From the NCBI GenBank assembly GCA_022497155.1, contig MU385710.1, positions 930,001-994,000 on the forward strand: DNA of 64,000 bases. The letters run 5' to 3'. The notes under the pieces were generated by a model. It did not search any database. It had not been told where the DNA came from and was given only the letters and a program-made list of their open reading frames with translations. Below, one piece after another: positions 56,249 through 64,000 of this stretch (positions are counted from its first letter, which is position 1; every line of letters starts with the position of its first letter). This stretch comes from Whalleya microplaca (Eukaryota; Ascomycota; Sordariomycetes; Xylariales; Xylariaceae). Both the position numbers and the translations under genes were made by a program.

Positions 56249-59200
56249 ATGCCGAACCGTAACGCTCGGTCGAAAGCTCCGCCGGCCGATTATAAAGCAC
56301 TTGCAGCTCAGTGGGCTAAGGCCAAGCGATTAAGAGAGATTGAGCAGGCGGCTGGGAAGAATGACAACACCGCTTCTGCCGAAGAAGCCCAGCGTGTAGC
56401 TTTCGAAGCTCGTCGGAAGACTGCCTTCGAGCGTCGCAGTTCATGGACCGTGGGCTTCTGGATTTGGTTGCTATGCATGCACGCAGTTGGCATACTTCTC
56501 TTTACGGGCGGTTTTCTATTGACCCGCTTGGTTCTCGACGAACGATCAGAATGTGCTGCTCCGCCTAATACGCCCTTATTGGAATGGGAAGGGAAGGGGA
56601 CTATAGAGGGTGGTTGTTGGCACCCTAAGGCATTCAATAAGGCGGTCATTGTCTTGATAGATGCTTTACGATATGACTTTACAGTTCCGGTTGAGGATGA
56701 GAAACAGCCTGAATTATACCATAACGCGCTTCCTTTTCTTTACGAGACCTCAGTTCAGTCGCCAGGCAATGCGTTCCTGCGGCCCTTCATTGCTGACCCG
56801 CCAACAACTACTCTGCAACGGCTGAAGGGCTTAACAACAGGGACCTTACCCACATTCGTTGACATGGGCTCCAATTTTGCAGGCACAGCGATAGAGGAGG
56901 ACAATTTGCTGATGCAATTTAGGGATCAGGGAAAGCGAATCGTCCATTTAGGGGACGACACTTGGACGTCCCTCTTCCCCGGTTATTTCCAACCCAATAT
57001 CAGTAGGGCCTACGACAGCTTTAACGTTTGGGACTTGCATACCGTCGACAACGGCGTCTTAGACCACATTTTCCCGTTGGTGAAGCCCGACCAAAAGGGA
57101 AGCTGGGATATTCTCATAGGACATCTGCTTGGCGTGGACCACGCGGGCCATCGATATGGACCTAACCATGCTGCCATGACTGCGAAGCTCCAACAGATGG
57201 ATATATTCATCCGAGACCTTGCTGAAGAAATTGATGACGACACGTTGTTAGTTGTGATGGGTGATCATGGCATGGATGGAAAAGGCGATCATGGGGGTGA
57301 GAGCGATGATGAAGTTGAGGCAGCTCTATGGATGTATTCGAAAAGACCGGCGTTTGGCCGCACACGGCCCGAGTACAAGACGCCTCCGCAAACAGCCAAG
57401 ATCCGGCCCGTCAATCAGATTGATTTGGTTCCGACCCTAGCGCTCCTATTAGGCATCCCAATTCCGTACAACAACCTTGGTCGACCCATCGAGGAAGCAT
57501 TTGCTGGTCCGAAAGGAGACTCCTGGGATCATCTTGCCGCTGCTTCCAGTGTGACATCCGCAGGAATCAGAAGATACCAAGCATCTTACTTCGAGGCACG
57601 TGGCATCGAGCAGAGCAACAAGCCTGGATCACCGTCGTCCCTCTGGAGAGATATCGAAGCTTTAGTTGAAACAAGCGCCAAATCTAAGCCATGGGAAGCC
57701 CTTTACGAGGCTTATACTGTCTACCAAGAGGCAACCTTGAGAATATGTAAGGACCTCTGGGCCAGGTTTGATATCCCAAAGATGGCGTTGGGTATTTCGG
57801 TAATGGCACTTGGCGTCGCCGTATTGCTGCTCTACGTCTCAAGAGACGAAGATGAAGATTTTGCGGTCCTTGATGACGCCGAGCTGGATTTTGCCGAAAA
57901 AAGCTTAGAGCTGCAAGGCGCAATGCCGTATTCAGACGTTGTATCCTACAAGAGCCTAAGCAAGTCCCTCGTCAAGGCAGGATTCCTAGGTGGTGTACTA
58001 GCAGGAGGATTGAGTTTTGGCGTGGTATTAGCTACGGGATCGGAAGAGTGGCTGTTAGCCGCTGCAGCAACGGCGATTGGGAGTATGGTGACTGTTATGG
58101 GTACTTTACTCCGGGTCGGCGGCAAAAACTTGCTGAATCTTTTGCCAAATTCGTTCTGGGGATGGCTCGCAGTCGTCTTCACCTTGAGCCAATCGATAGG
58201 CTTTGCTTCCAACTCATACACTATCTGGGAAGACTCCATCTCGTTGTTTTTCCTTTCGACGTTTGGCTTCACGAGTGCAGTTGCTGCTCTTCAGCGGCCT
58301 ACCATTGCCGAACGGACTCTGGGAATTTATCACTCCATTTTATTTGTTGTTCTTGGTCGAGTAGCCTCGTTTTCGAAACTTTGCAGAGACGAGCAGATGC
58401 CTTACTGCACCTCGACGTACTATGCATCAGCCAACTCATCAACCTCAGCCCCTTGGCAATTGGTAGTACCATTCGCCGTATTCCTCATCCTCCCATCTAT
58501 CATAAAATCATATATGCAGACCTCTCGCTCGTACGAAGGTCTGGCTCCTATGTGGATTGGCTACGTCTTCCGAGCGGGTCTTTTCCTTTCAGCCGTCTAC
58601 TGGACTCTCGATGCAGCAGACAATGGTGACTGGCTCACTGTTCTTCCTAAGGCTACATTGAAGACGATACATGTATCCATCGCACAACTAGTCCTTGCGC
58701 TGGCCTTCATTGCTGGTACCACGGCATTTATTTGGGCACCGCCTTGTGTCTCCATCCTTACGACAGCGGCCAATAACCGAACAGCGCAAATCACTGTTCT
58801 CGGTTACGGCAACACGAATGGCGCCCGCTACCTTCTTCTGCCAATTAATTTCGCGGCGGCATGCATCCTCCTCTCAAAGCCAATGGGTGGTGGCGCCATC
58901 GCCCTGATGCTTTGGCAGATCCTCTCGCTCGCTGAGATCATCGACCTCAACGCCGTCACCACCGAGGCCATCGGCCCCGTGACACTGGCCCTGCTGGGCA
59001 ACTTCCACTTCTTCAAGACGGGCCACCAGGCGGTGCTCTCGTCCATCCAGTGGGACAGCGCCTTCATCCCGCTCTTCACGATCCGCTACCCGTGGAGCCC
59101 GCTGGTGGTGGCACTCAACACGTTCGCGGGCCAGATCCTGGCGTGTGTCGCGGTGCCGCTGCTCGTGCTGTGGAAGACGCCGCCGAAGCGCAAGGGCGTG

Positions 59201-59443
59201 CTCGAGAGCGCCAGCCGCGCCCTCGGCATCTTCGTCGCCTACTACGCCGCCGAGAGCCTGGCCACCATGGCCTGGGCCGGCTACCTGCGCCGCCACCTCA
59301 TGCTCTACCGCGTCTTCTGCCCCCGCTTCATGGCCGCCGCCGCCGTCCTGCTCATCGTCGACCTCGTCGGCATCGCCGTCACGCTGCTCGGCGTGCGCAC
59401 GAACGTCCTCGCCATCAGCGAGGTGTTCGGCTTCGCCGATTAG
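56249..59443 (+). CDS. gpi13: GPI ethanolamine phosphate transferase 3 (GPI13/PIG-O)
   Basis: This is an uninterrupted 1064-residue protein. After a cytosolic basic N-terminus there is one helix (VGFWIWLLCMHAVGILLFTG, ~67-90), then a luminal alkaline-phosphatase-fold domain. That domain has IVLIDALRYDFT (metal/active-site strand, ~135-146), GHLLGVDHAGHRYGPNH (~290-307) and VVMGDHGMDGKGDHGG (~333-348). The C-terminal ~580 residues hold many transmembrane helices. The enzyme works in the ER. It transfers phosphoethanolamine from phosphatidylethanolamine to the third mannose of the GPI precursor, the step that makes the anchor competent for attachment to protein. LRYDFT and the length point to Gpi13/PIG-O rather than Mcd4 or Gpi7. 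The last ~170 codons are GC-rich. Confidence 0.93.
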   Translation: MPNRNARSKAPPADYKALAAQWAKAKRLREIEQAAGKNDNTASAEEAQRVAFEARRKTAFERRSSWTVGFWIWLLCMHAVGILLFTGGFLLTRLVLDERSECAAPPNTPLLEWEGKGTIEGGCWHPKAFNKAVIVLIDALRYDFTVPVEDEKQPELYHNALPFLYETSVQSPGNAFLRPFIADPPTTTLQRLKGLTTGTLPTFVDMGSNFAGTAIEEDNLLMQFRDQGKRIVHLGDDTWTSLFPGYFQPNISRAYDSFNVWDLHTVDNGVLDHIFPLVKPDQKGSWDILIGHLLGVDHAGHRYGPNHAAMTAKLQQMDIFIRDLAEEIDDDTLLVVMGDHGMDGKGDHGGESDDEVEAALWMYSKRPAFGRTRPEYKTPPQTAKIRPVNQIDLVPTLALLLGIPIPYNNLGRPIEEAFAGPKGDSWDHLAAASSVTSAGIRRYQASYFEARGIEQSNKPGSPSSLWRDIEALVETSAKSKPWEALYEAYTVYQEATLRICKDLWARFDIPKMALGISVMALGVAVLLLYVSRDEDEDFAVLDDAELDFAEKSLELQGAMPYSDVVSYKSLSKSLVKAGFLGGVLAGGLSFGVVLATGSEEWLLAAAATAIGSMVTVMGTLLRVGGKNLLNLLPNSFWGWLAVVFTLSQSIGFASNSYTIWEDSISLFFLSTFGFTSAVAALQRPTIAERTLGIYHSILFVVLGRVASFSKLCRDEQMPYCTSTYYASANSSTSAPWQLVVPFAVFLILPSIIKSYMQTSRSYEGLAPMWIGYVFRAGLFLSAVYWTLDAADNGDWLTVLPKATLKTIHVSIAQLVLALAFIAGTTAFIWAPPCVSILTTAANNRTAQITVLGYGNTNGARYLLLPINFAAACILLSKPMGGGAIALMLWQILSLAEIIDLNAVTTEAIGPVTLALLGNFHFFKTGHQAVLSSIQWDSAFIPLFTIRYPWSPLVVALNTFAGQILACVAVPLLVLWKTPPKRKGVLESASRALGIFVAYYAAESLATMAWAGYLRRHLMLYRVFCPRFMAAAAVLLIVDLVGIAVTLLGVRTNVLAISEVFGFAD

Positions 59444-60140
59444 ATTGATCGATGCGTGCGGGCGGGCGGGCTGTGGGGATGCGGTGCTCGCGGTCTGCTG
59501 CAGGCAGGCTGCGAGAATGATAATACGTTACCTGTAAATAGAACAGAGAGATGTCGTGTTCTGTGGGATAGGTTTATGTGGTGGCAGAGTTATTTATGTA
59601 TAGAAAATAAAAATGTACTGAATTGATCCATTACATGTATGTATGCATGTAGATATGTCGAAATACATCGCACAGCCGCCTTGGTATTGAGTACATACAT
59701 GTATGTAGGTATGTATAACCTCCGTGTCACACACCCTCGGAACCTGGAATGCCTCCGTCGAGAATCCTAATGGGATCTTCCTGGCTGTCTCGCGCTGGTA
59801 GACTAGCCGCCTTGACGCAAGCCTGCTCTCCACACAACCACCCAGAAACCCGGGTCGTGGGACACGCTGGGCGTGTGTGTGTTGCTTTGGGATATATGGA
59901 TGTATGTAGGTGCATATGTAGTAAGCAATAATTCGGTGTTCCTGTCGATCGCAGGATCGACCCACACTTGGTTTCTATCTGGTACCTCATCTGTATGTAT
60001 GCTGGGTCGTTAACGGAGCACCTGTTTATGCACGGCACAGGGCAGATTTTGACCTTTGCGTAATGTACTGGCTACTTCGCTGCTCCACTAATTTTGTACG
60101 GTAATTAAAAGCCGGAAGCCCCGATTAGCTAGGTAATCGC
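59444..60140. other. 3' flank of GPI13 up to the AT-rich tract
   Basis: This is normal-composition spacer with ATGTATGTA-type repeats at ~59634-59715. The base composition changes abruptly between about 60090 and 60150, where the AT-rich tract begins. Confidence 0.65.
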
Positions 60141-60330
60141 CTTTCCGCGCTTATATTTACTAGTATAATTAGAAATGATATTATTTATATAATACGGGAG
60201 CGTTTAAGGCATTTAAATTATCTAATATAATAAGCAGTTAGGCTGCTTAGTTATTTCCTGTTTATTATTATTAAATTAAAGCTGTTAGGCTGGTAAATTA
60301 TATACGTAATTATATATATTATAGTAATCC

Positions 60331-60560
60331 GGCTATATATAATATTTAACTATTAGTTTTATTATATATATATATACGCAATTATATATATATATAATAA
60401 TTTATATATATATATAATAATTCGGCTATATATAATATTTAATTACTAGTTTTATTATATATATATATATATAATTATATATATATATAATAATTTGGCT
60501 ATATATATTATTTAATTACTAGTTTTATTATATATATATATATATATATACGTAATTATA
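60331..60560. repeat. Three copies of a TA-rich ~40-bp block
   Basis: Blocks starting GGCTATATATAATATTTAA at 60331 and 60424, and with small changes at 60497, are followed by ACTAGTTTTATTATATA and a long TA run. Spacing is 93 and 73 bp. Copies differ mostly by C/T changes. Confidence 0.75.
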
Positions 60561-60740
60561 TATATTAATTTATTACTTTTTAATTTAGTAATTAAGTTAT
60601 AAATAGCTATCGGAATTTATATATATAACTATATATATATATAATATTAAAGTAATAAAATAAAATATAAATGTAATTATATATTTATTAGGCTTAAATC
60701 TGTTAATTATAACCTTTTTAAACTAACTTTACTGCCGCTA

Positions 60741-60800
60741 TTATTACTATTACTATTATTACCACTACTATTACTATTATTATTACTATTACTATTATAG
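60741..60800. repeat. ATT/ACT trinucleotide run
   Basis: About 20 trinucleotides alternate ATT, ACT and ACC. The mix of T and C at one position fits partial C-to-T decay of an originally more uniform microsatellite. Confidence 0.75.
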
Positions 60801-60923
60801 CCGCTATCGCTAACCTTTATAACATTTTCTTTTCGGAGGATAACGTTTCGCGCTCCCGTTATCGCAAGCGCTAACGCCGCGTAGCCTCCCGTATATACCT
60901 ATAAACTTATACCGAATAATTAA

Positions 60924-61689
60924 ATAAATCCGGATATAACTAATTATATTATAAGCCGCCAAATAATATAAGAAGCTATTTCGGTAGCTTATTTATATCT
61001 CGCTTTCCGCTCTCGCTTAAATTACAGCTTTATTATAAAGTTACTAGATTTAGTCGCTAATAACCTCTTGATTATAAATTTAAGACAATTAGCTAACTCC
61101 CGCCCTTTCGCCGCTACCGGAGGCCGCGTTAACTATAAATATAATAAGCCGCTTTAATTATATTATATATATTAATTAAAAGCTTATAAGAAAATATTCT
61201 AGCTATATATACCTAAGCTTATAGCCCGGTGCGGCGGGGTAACGCCCGATATAGCAACTATATTAAAAAGAAAAGTCTTTAAGCTTCTTATATACGTAAG
61301 CCGGCTTTCCCTAACCGCTAAACCGATATATTAGGTAATATTTATGCCTATTGCTATTATAACAGGCAAAAAAGCACCTACTTTTTGTTAGCGTATATAT
61401 ATAGCTATTAGAATTTATAGGACTTAAATATAAAGCTAATAATAAATAATTACTATCTTTCGATATATTGCCGCCCTTACGCCTATTATAATAATAATAA
61501 GCTAAATACCCCTATAAATAATAGCAGCAATAATATTAATACTACTGCTACCTATTATATTTTTTAATTCTGCCGGCTTAAAATTAGTAGCATATTATAA
61601 ATTTTTATCCGAAACTAAACGGGCCGGCGCTTATACTAATTTAAAAGCTCGGTTAGCCGCTTTTATAGAAGCGGAAGCGGAGGCGGAAA

Positions 61690-61721
<32 letters not shown>

Positions 61722-61829
61722 AACTTACGGCTTCGGCTATTTAAAGAAATTTTTAAAAAAAAAAAAGACGATAATAATAATAATAATAACGATATTTTAG
61801 GGGAGTTATTAGCCGGGCTAGCCGAATAA
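60924..61829 (+). pseudogene. Decayed ~300-codon reading frame, unknown element protein
   Basis: One frame (codons starting at positions divisible by three) reads protein-like for 302 codons. It is broken by about a dozen stops, all TAA or TAG and none TGA. Coding-like stretches include EAISVAYLYLAFRSRLNYS, NLRQLANSRPFAATGGRV, PDIATILKRKVFKLLIYVS and KFLSETKRAGAYTNLKARLA. A Glu-Ala and poly-Lys run then keeps frame through an A-rich tract to KEIFKKKKDDNNNNNND and ends ILGELLAGLAE-stop at 61829. CAA/CAG to TAA/TAG and TGG to TAG are exactly the stops RIP makes. I do not recognise the family. The last ~104 codons (61518-61829) are fully open. Confidence 0.6.
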
Positions 61830-61914
61830 ATATAAATTTATTTTATATATAACTTATATATTTTTAATATAATATATTTTATATACGTAATTATATATAT
61901 AAAATTTTATTTTA

Positions 61915-62700
61915 GATATATAAATCTATATATATAAATCTAAAATGCTTATTTTAAGTACGTAAATCTATATATATAAATCTGAAATGTTTATTTTAAA
62001 TACGCAAATCTATATATATAAATCTGAAATAATTATTTTAAGTATATAGATTTACGTATATAAATCTAAAATGCTTATTTTAAATACGTAAATTTATATA
62101 TATAAATCTGAAATAATTATTTTAGGTACGTAAATCTGCGTATATAAATCTGAAATGTTTATTTTAAATACGTAAATCTATATATATAAATTTGAAATGA
62201 TTATTTTAGGTACGTAAATCTATGTATATAAATCTAAAATGCTTACTTTAAGTATATAAATCTATATATATAAATCTGAAATGTTTACTTTAAGTACGTA
62301 AATTTGCGTATATAAATCTGAAATGCTTATTTTAGGTATATAAATTTATATATATAAATTTGAAATGCTTATTTTAGGTATGTAAATCTATATATATAAA
62401 TCTAAAATGCTTATTTTAAATACGCAAATTTATATATATAAATCTAAAATGTTTACTTTAAGTACGTAGATCTGCGTATATAAATCTGAAATAATTACTT
62501 TAGGTACGTAAATTTGCGTATATAAATCTGAAATGTTTATTTTAGGTATATAAATCTGTATATATAATACTTATATAAATTTAAAATGCTTATTTTAAAT
62601 ATATAAATTTATATATATAAATTTAAAGTGCTTATTTTAAGTACGTAAATCTGCGTATATAAATCTAAAATGCTTATTTTAAATACGTAAGTTATATATA
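61915..62700. repeat. 42-bp minisatellite, 18 copies
   Basis: The marker word AAATGCTTATTTTA (or C/T, G/A variants) recurs with an exact 42-bp period. Its ATG position falls at 61945, 61987, 62029 and every 42 bp to 62533. After one 11-bp insertion it falls at 62586, 62628 and 62670. Each unit holds two AAATCT boxes around a TATATATA core and a TACG or GCGTATA word. Differences between units are nearly all C/T or G/A transitions (AAATCT/AAATTT, TACGT/TATAT), as expected if an originally uniform array was hit by RIP. Confidence 0.9.
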
Positions 62701-62701
62701 T

Positions 62702-62981
62702 ATAATATATAAAATTATTCTATTTAATAATAAAGTTACTTATCCCGCAATATATTTTACTAATAAATAAATATATATATTTTTATATAATAGATTTTAA
62801 TACTATTAATTAAATATTATAATACTTTTTTAATAATATAAAATAAAAATAACTATATTTTACCTAATAGTAAAGTTACTTACCCTATAATATATTTTAT
62901 TAATAAATAAATATATATCTTTTATATAATAAATCTTAATATTCTTAATTAAGTGCTTTAATAACTTATAATAATATTTAA
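62702..62981. repeat. 140-bp tandem duplication
   Basis: Two adjacent copies of a ~140-bp AT-rich unit are recognisable by AAAGTTACTTA at 62732 and 62872, followed by AATATATTTTA and TAATAAATAAATATATAT in both. Differences between copies are mainly transitions. The duplication directly follows the 42-bp array. Confidence 0.8.
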
Positions 62982-63032
62982 TAACGCCTAATTTTTTTAA
63001 AACTGTAATAATATTTAAATGTATACGTTTTT

Positions 63033-63782
63033 TTATTCTAGCTTATTTAATTTATTTATTAACTAAAAATTAATTTTTTTTATACAAATTAGATTTTTTA
63101 AAGATATTATAACTTAACGCTTTTCTATCGGCGTTAATTTATTTACCGATCGAAAGGTAACCCGCATTTGTTTTTTTAACGCCTTTATTTTTTTTTTATA
63201 TATAAATAGCGCCTATAACCTATTTTATAACTTATTATAATATTTATATACCTTTCTTTAAAACTAGTTAATAATTTCCTTAAAGTTTACTTTTATTTTT
63301 AAAGGAATGCCGTATATATAATCGTAACTACTTTTATATACCGGCCGTCTAAAATGCTCGAATATCTCGAAACTATTACTTTTTTATTTATAAATAAAGC
63401 TTACGAAGGTTTTTTTAGATAAAAAGCTATATAATAATTAATAAAGAAAGATATATTTATAAAAAAGTAACTATTTTTTATATTATAAATAAAGGTAAAA
63501 AGGAAGTTCGGGTTTATTATATATATTCTTGTTATTATTGTTATTATTACTAATAAGTTCTTTAAAATTATAAATAACGATATTTTTATAATAGTTAATA
63601 GCTATATCGTTATTTTTGTTATGAGCTTTTTTAGCCTCGAAATATTGCTTTTCGATAATAGCTTACGCCCTAAAAAACAGATCTTTAAACCTTTAGTCCG
63701 GAAAGTTTTAAATAAGAAGTAGCGTATTTTTTTTAGTCTTATTTATAATAGATTCGGCCTTTATAAGTTTATTTTCTTCCCT
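63033..63782 (-). pseudogene. Decayed ~250-codon reading frame, unknown element protein
   Basis: On the minus strand one frame from 63782 to the stop at 63033 stays protein-like for 250 codons, with only TAA/TAG interruptions. Long open runs include EKQYFEAKKAHNKNNDIAIN, RRPVYKSSYDYIYGIPLKIK and QMRVTFRSVNKLTPIEKR. A 58-codon open run in DNA this rich in TAA is strong evidence of former coding. The family is not recognised. It probably continues upstream in the adjacent frame (63783-63999), with an indel between. Confidence 0.55.
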
Positions 63783-63999
63783 ATATTATATAGATATAAC
63801 GCCAATAAATAAAGTCCCGTAAGTAACTATTTAATATTTTACGCCGTTTGTTTTTAATATTAAATGCTATAACTCGACCGCGTTTGTTATAAAACATTAA
63901 AAAAGCAGTAGACTTTTTACTCGAGTATAATATACCTATGTTTATAACCTCGGAACGTAATTTCTAGTAATATACTCGGCGTTTTCGGGGCTCCCGCAT
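63781..63999 (-). pseudogene. Upstream part of the minus-strand relic, shifted by one base, cut by window edge
   Basis: Starting at an ATG at 63999, a 73-codon frame (MREPRKRRVYY, one TAG, then KLRSEVINIGILYSSKKSTA and NKRGRVIAFNIKNKRR) runs to a TAG at 63781. It is one base out of frame with the longer relic that follows, so the two may be pieces of one gene separated by an indel. It is basic and rich in Lys/Arg. The family is not recognised. Confidence 0.5.
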
Positions 64000-64000
64000 T

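Larger units (their letters stand above)
60141..64000. mobile_element. AT-rich, RIP-type mutated repeat tract (continues past right edge)
   Basis: From about 60.14 kb to the window end the DNA is extremely rich in TA dinucleotides and nearly free of CA/TG. Remaining C lies mostly in CG, CC and CT. That is the signature of repeat-induced point mutation, which changes CpA to TpA in duplicated DNA. The tract holds three TA-rich copies (60331-60550), a decayed + reading frame (60924-61829), an 18-copy 42-bp array, a 140-bp duplication and a decayed - reading frame (63033-63999). I could not name the element: no reverse transcriptase, integrase or DDE motif was recognised in the relics, and no terminal repeat is seen within the window. 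Confidence 0.75.

Noticed and set aside
61915..62700. Regular array considered as a CRISPR
   Set aside because: The whole 42-bp unit repeats without unique spacers, and the genome is eukaryotic; it is a minisatellite.

Overview
The window is nuclear DNA of a filamentous ascomycete (Pezizomycotina, probably Sordariomycetes). Most introns are 50-150 nt, with GTAAGT-like donors and CTAAC-type branch sites. The gene content also fits: a fungal-rhodopsin/PTH11-like membrane protein, a DUF3716 cysteine protein, GPI-anchor genes, a secreted GH18, a GPI-anchored GH5 and a PUF protein. The last 3.9 kb is an AT-rich tract with the marks of repeat-induced point mutation (RIP). The species cannot be fixed from this sequence.

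Layout. 1-2821 (-): Rad26/CSB-type SNF2 ATPase, with its C-terminus beyond the left edge. 5071-6249 (+): secreted GH18 chitinase-like protein. 7175-8071 (-): Ser/Thr-rich single-pass membrane protein. 11069-12679 (-): disordered fungal protein of unknown role. 15939-17322 (-): five-exon seven-helix membrane protein. 19517-20520 (-): four-exon secreted acidic repeat protein that no single open frame reveals. 22093-22801 (+): DUF3716 protein with a damaged or misread 5' end. 23242-25635 (+): COG1. 25717-26702 (-): peroxisomal enoyl-CoA isomerase. 27771-29294 (+): mitochondrial PP2C. 30523-32087 (-): GPI-anchored GH5 glucanase. 33791-35230 (-): NAD-dependent epimerase-like protein. 36845-40050 (-): Puf3-type Pumilio protein. 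40.1-50.2 kb: a 10-kb gene-poor stretch of short repeats. 50184-50795 (+): small membrane protein. 54736-55620 (+): SDR oxidoreductase. 56249-59443 (+): GPI13/PIG-O.

There is no operon-like organisation and no obvious biosynthetic cluster. Several genes share themes: cell wall and cell surface (GH18, GH5, GPI13 and two single-pass membrane proteins), organelle metabolism (ECI1, PTC5-like, Puf3-like) and trafficking (COG1). GPI13 builds the anchor that the GH5 protein appears to carry.

The most unusual part is 60.14-64.0 kb. Two decayed reading frames, one of about 300 codons on + and one of about 250 codons on -, are interrupted only by TAA/TAG. They point tail-to-tail at an 18-copy tandem array with an almost exact 42-bp period, next to a 140-bp tandem duplication. 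This looks like the RIP-mutated remains of an unrecognised mobile or repetitive element.
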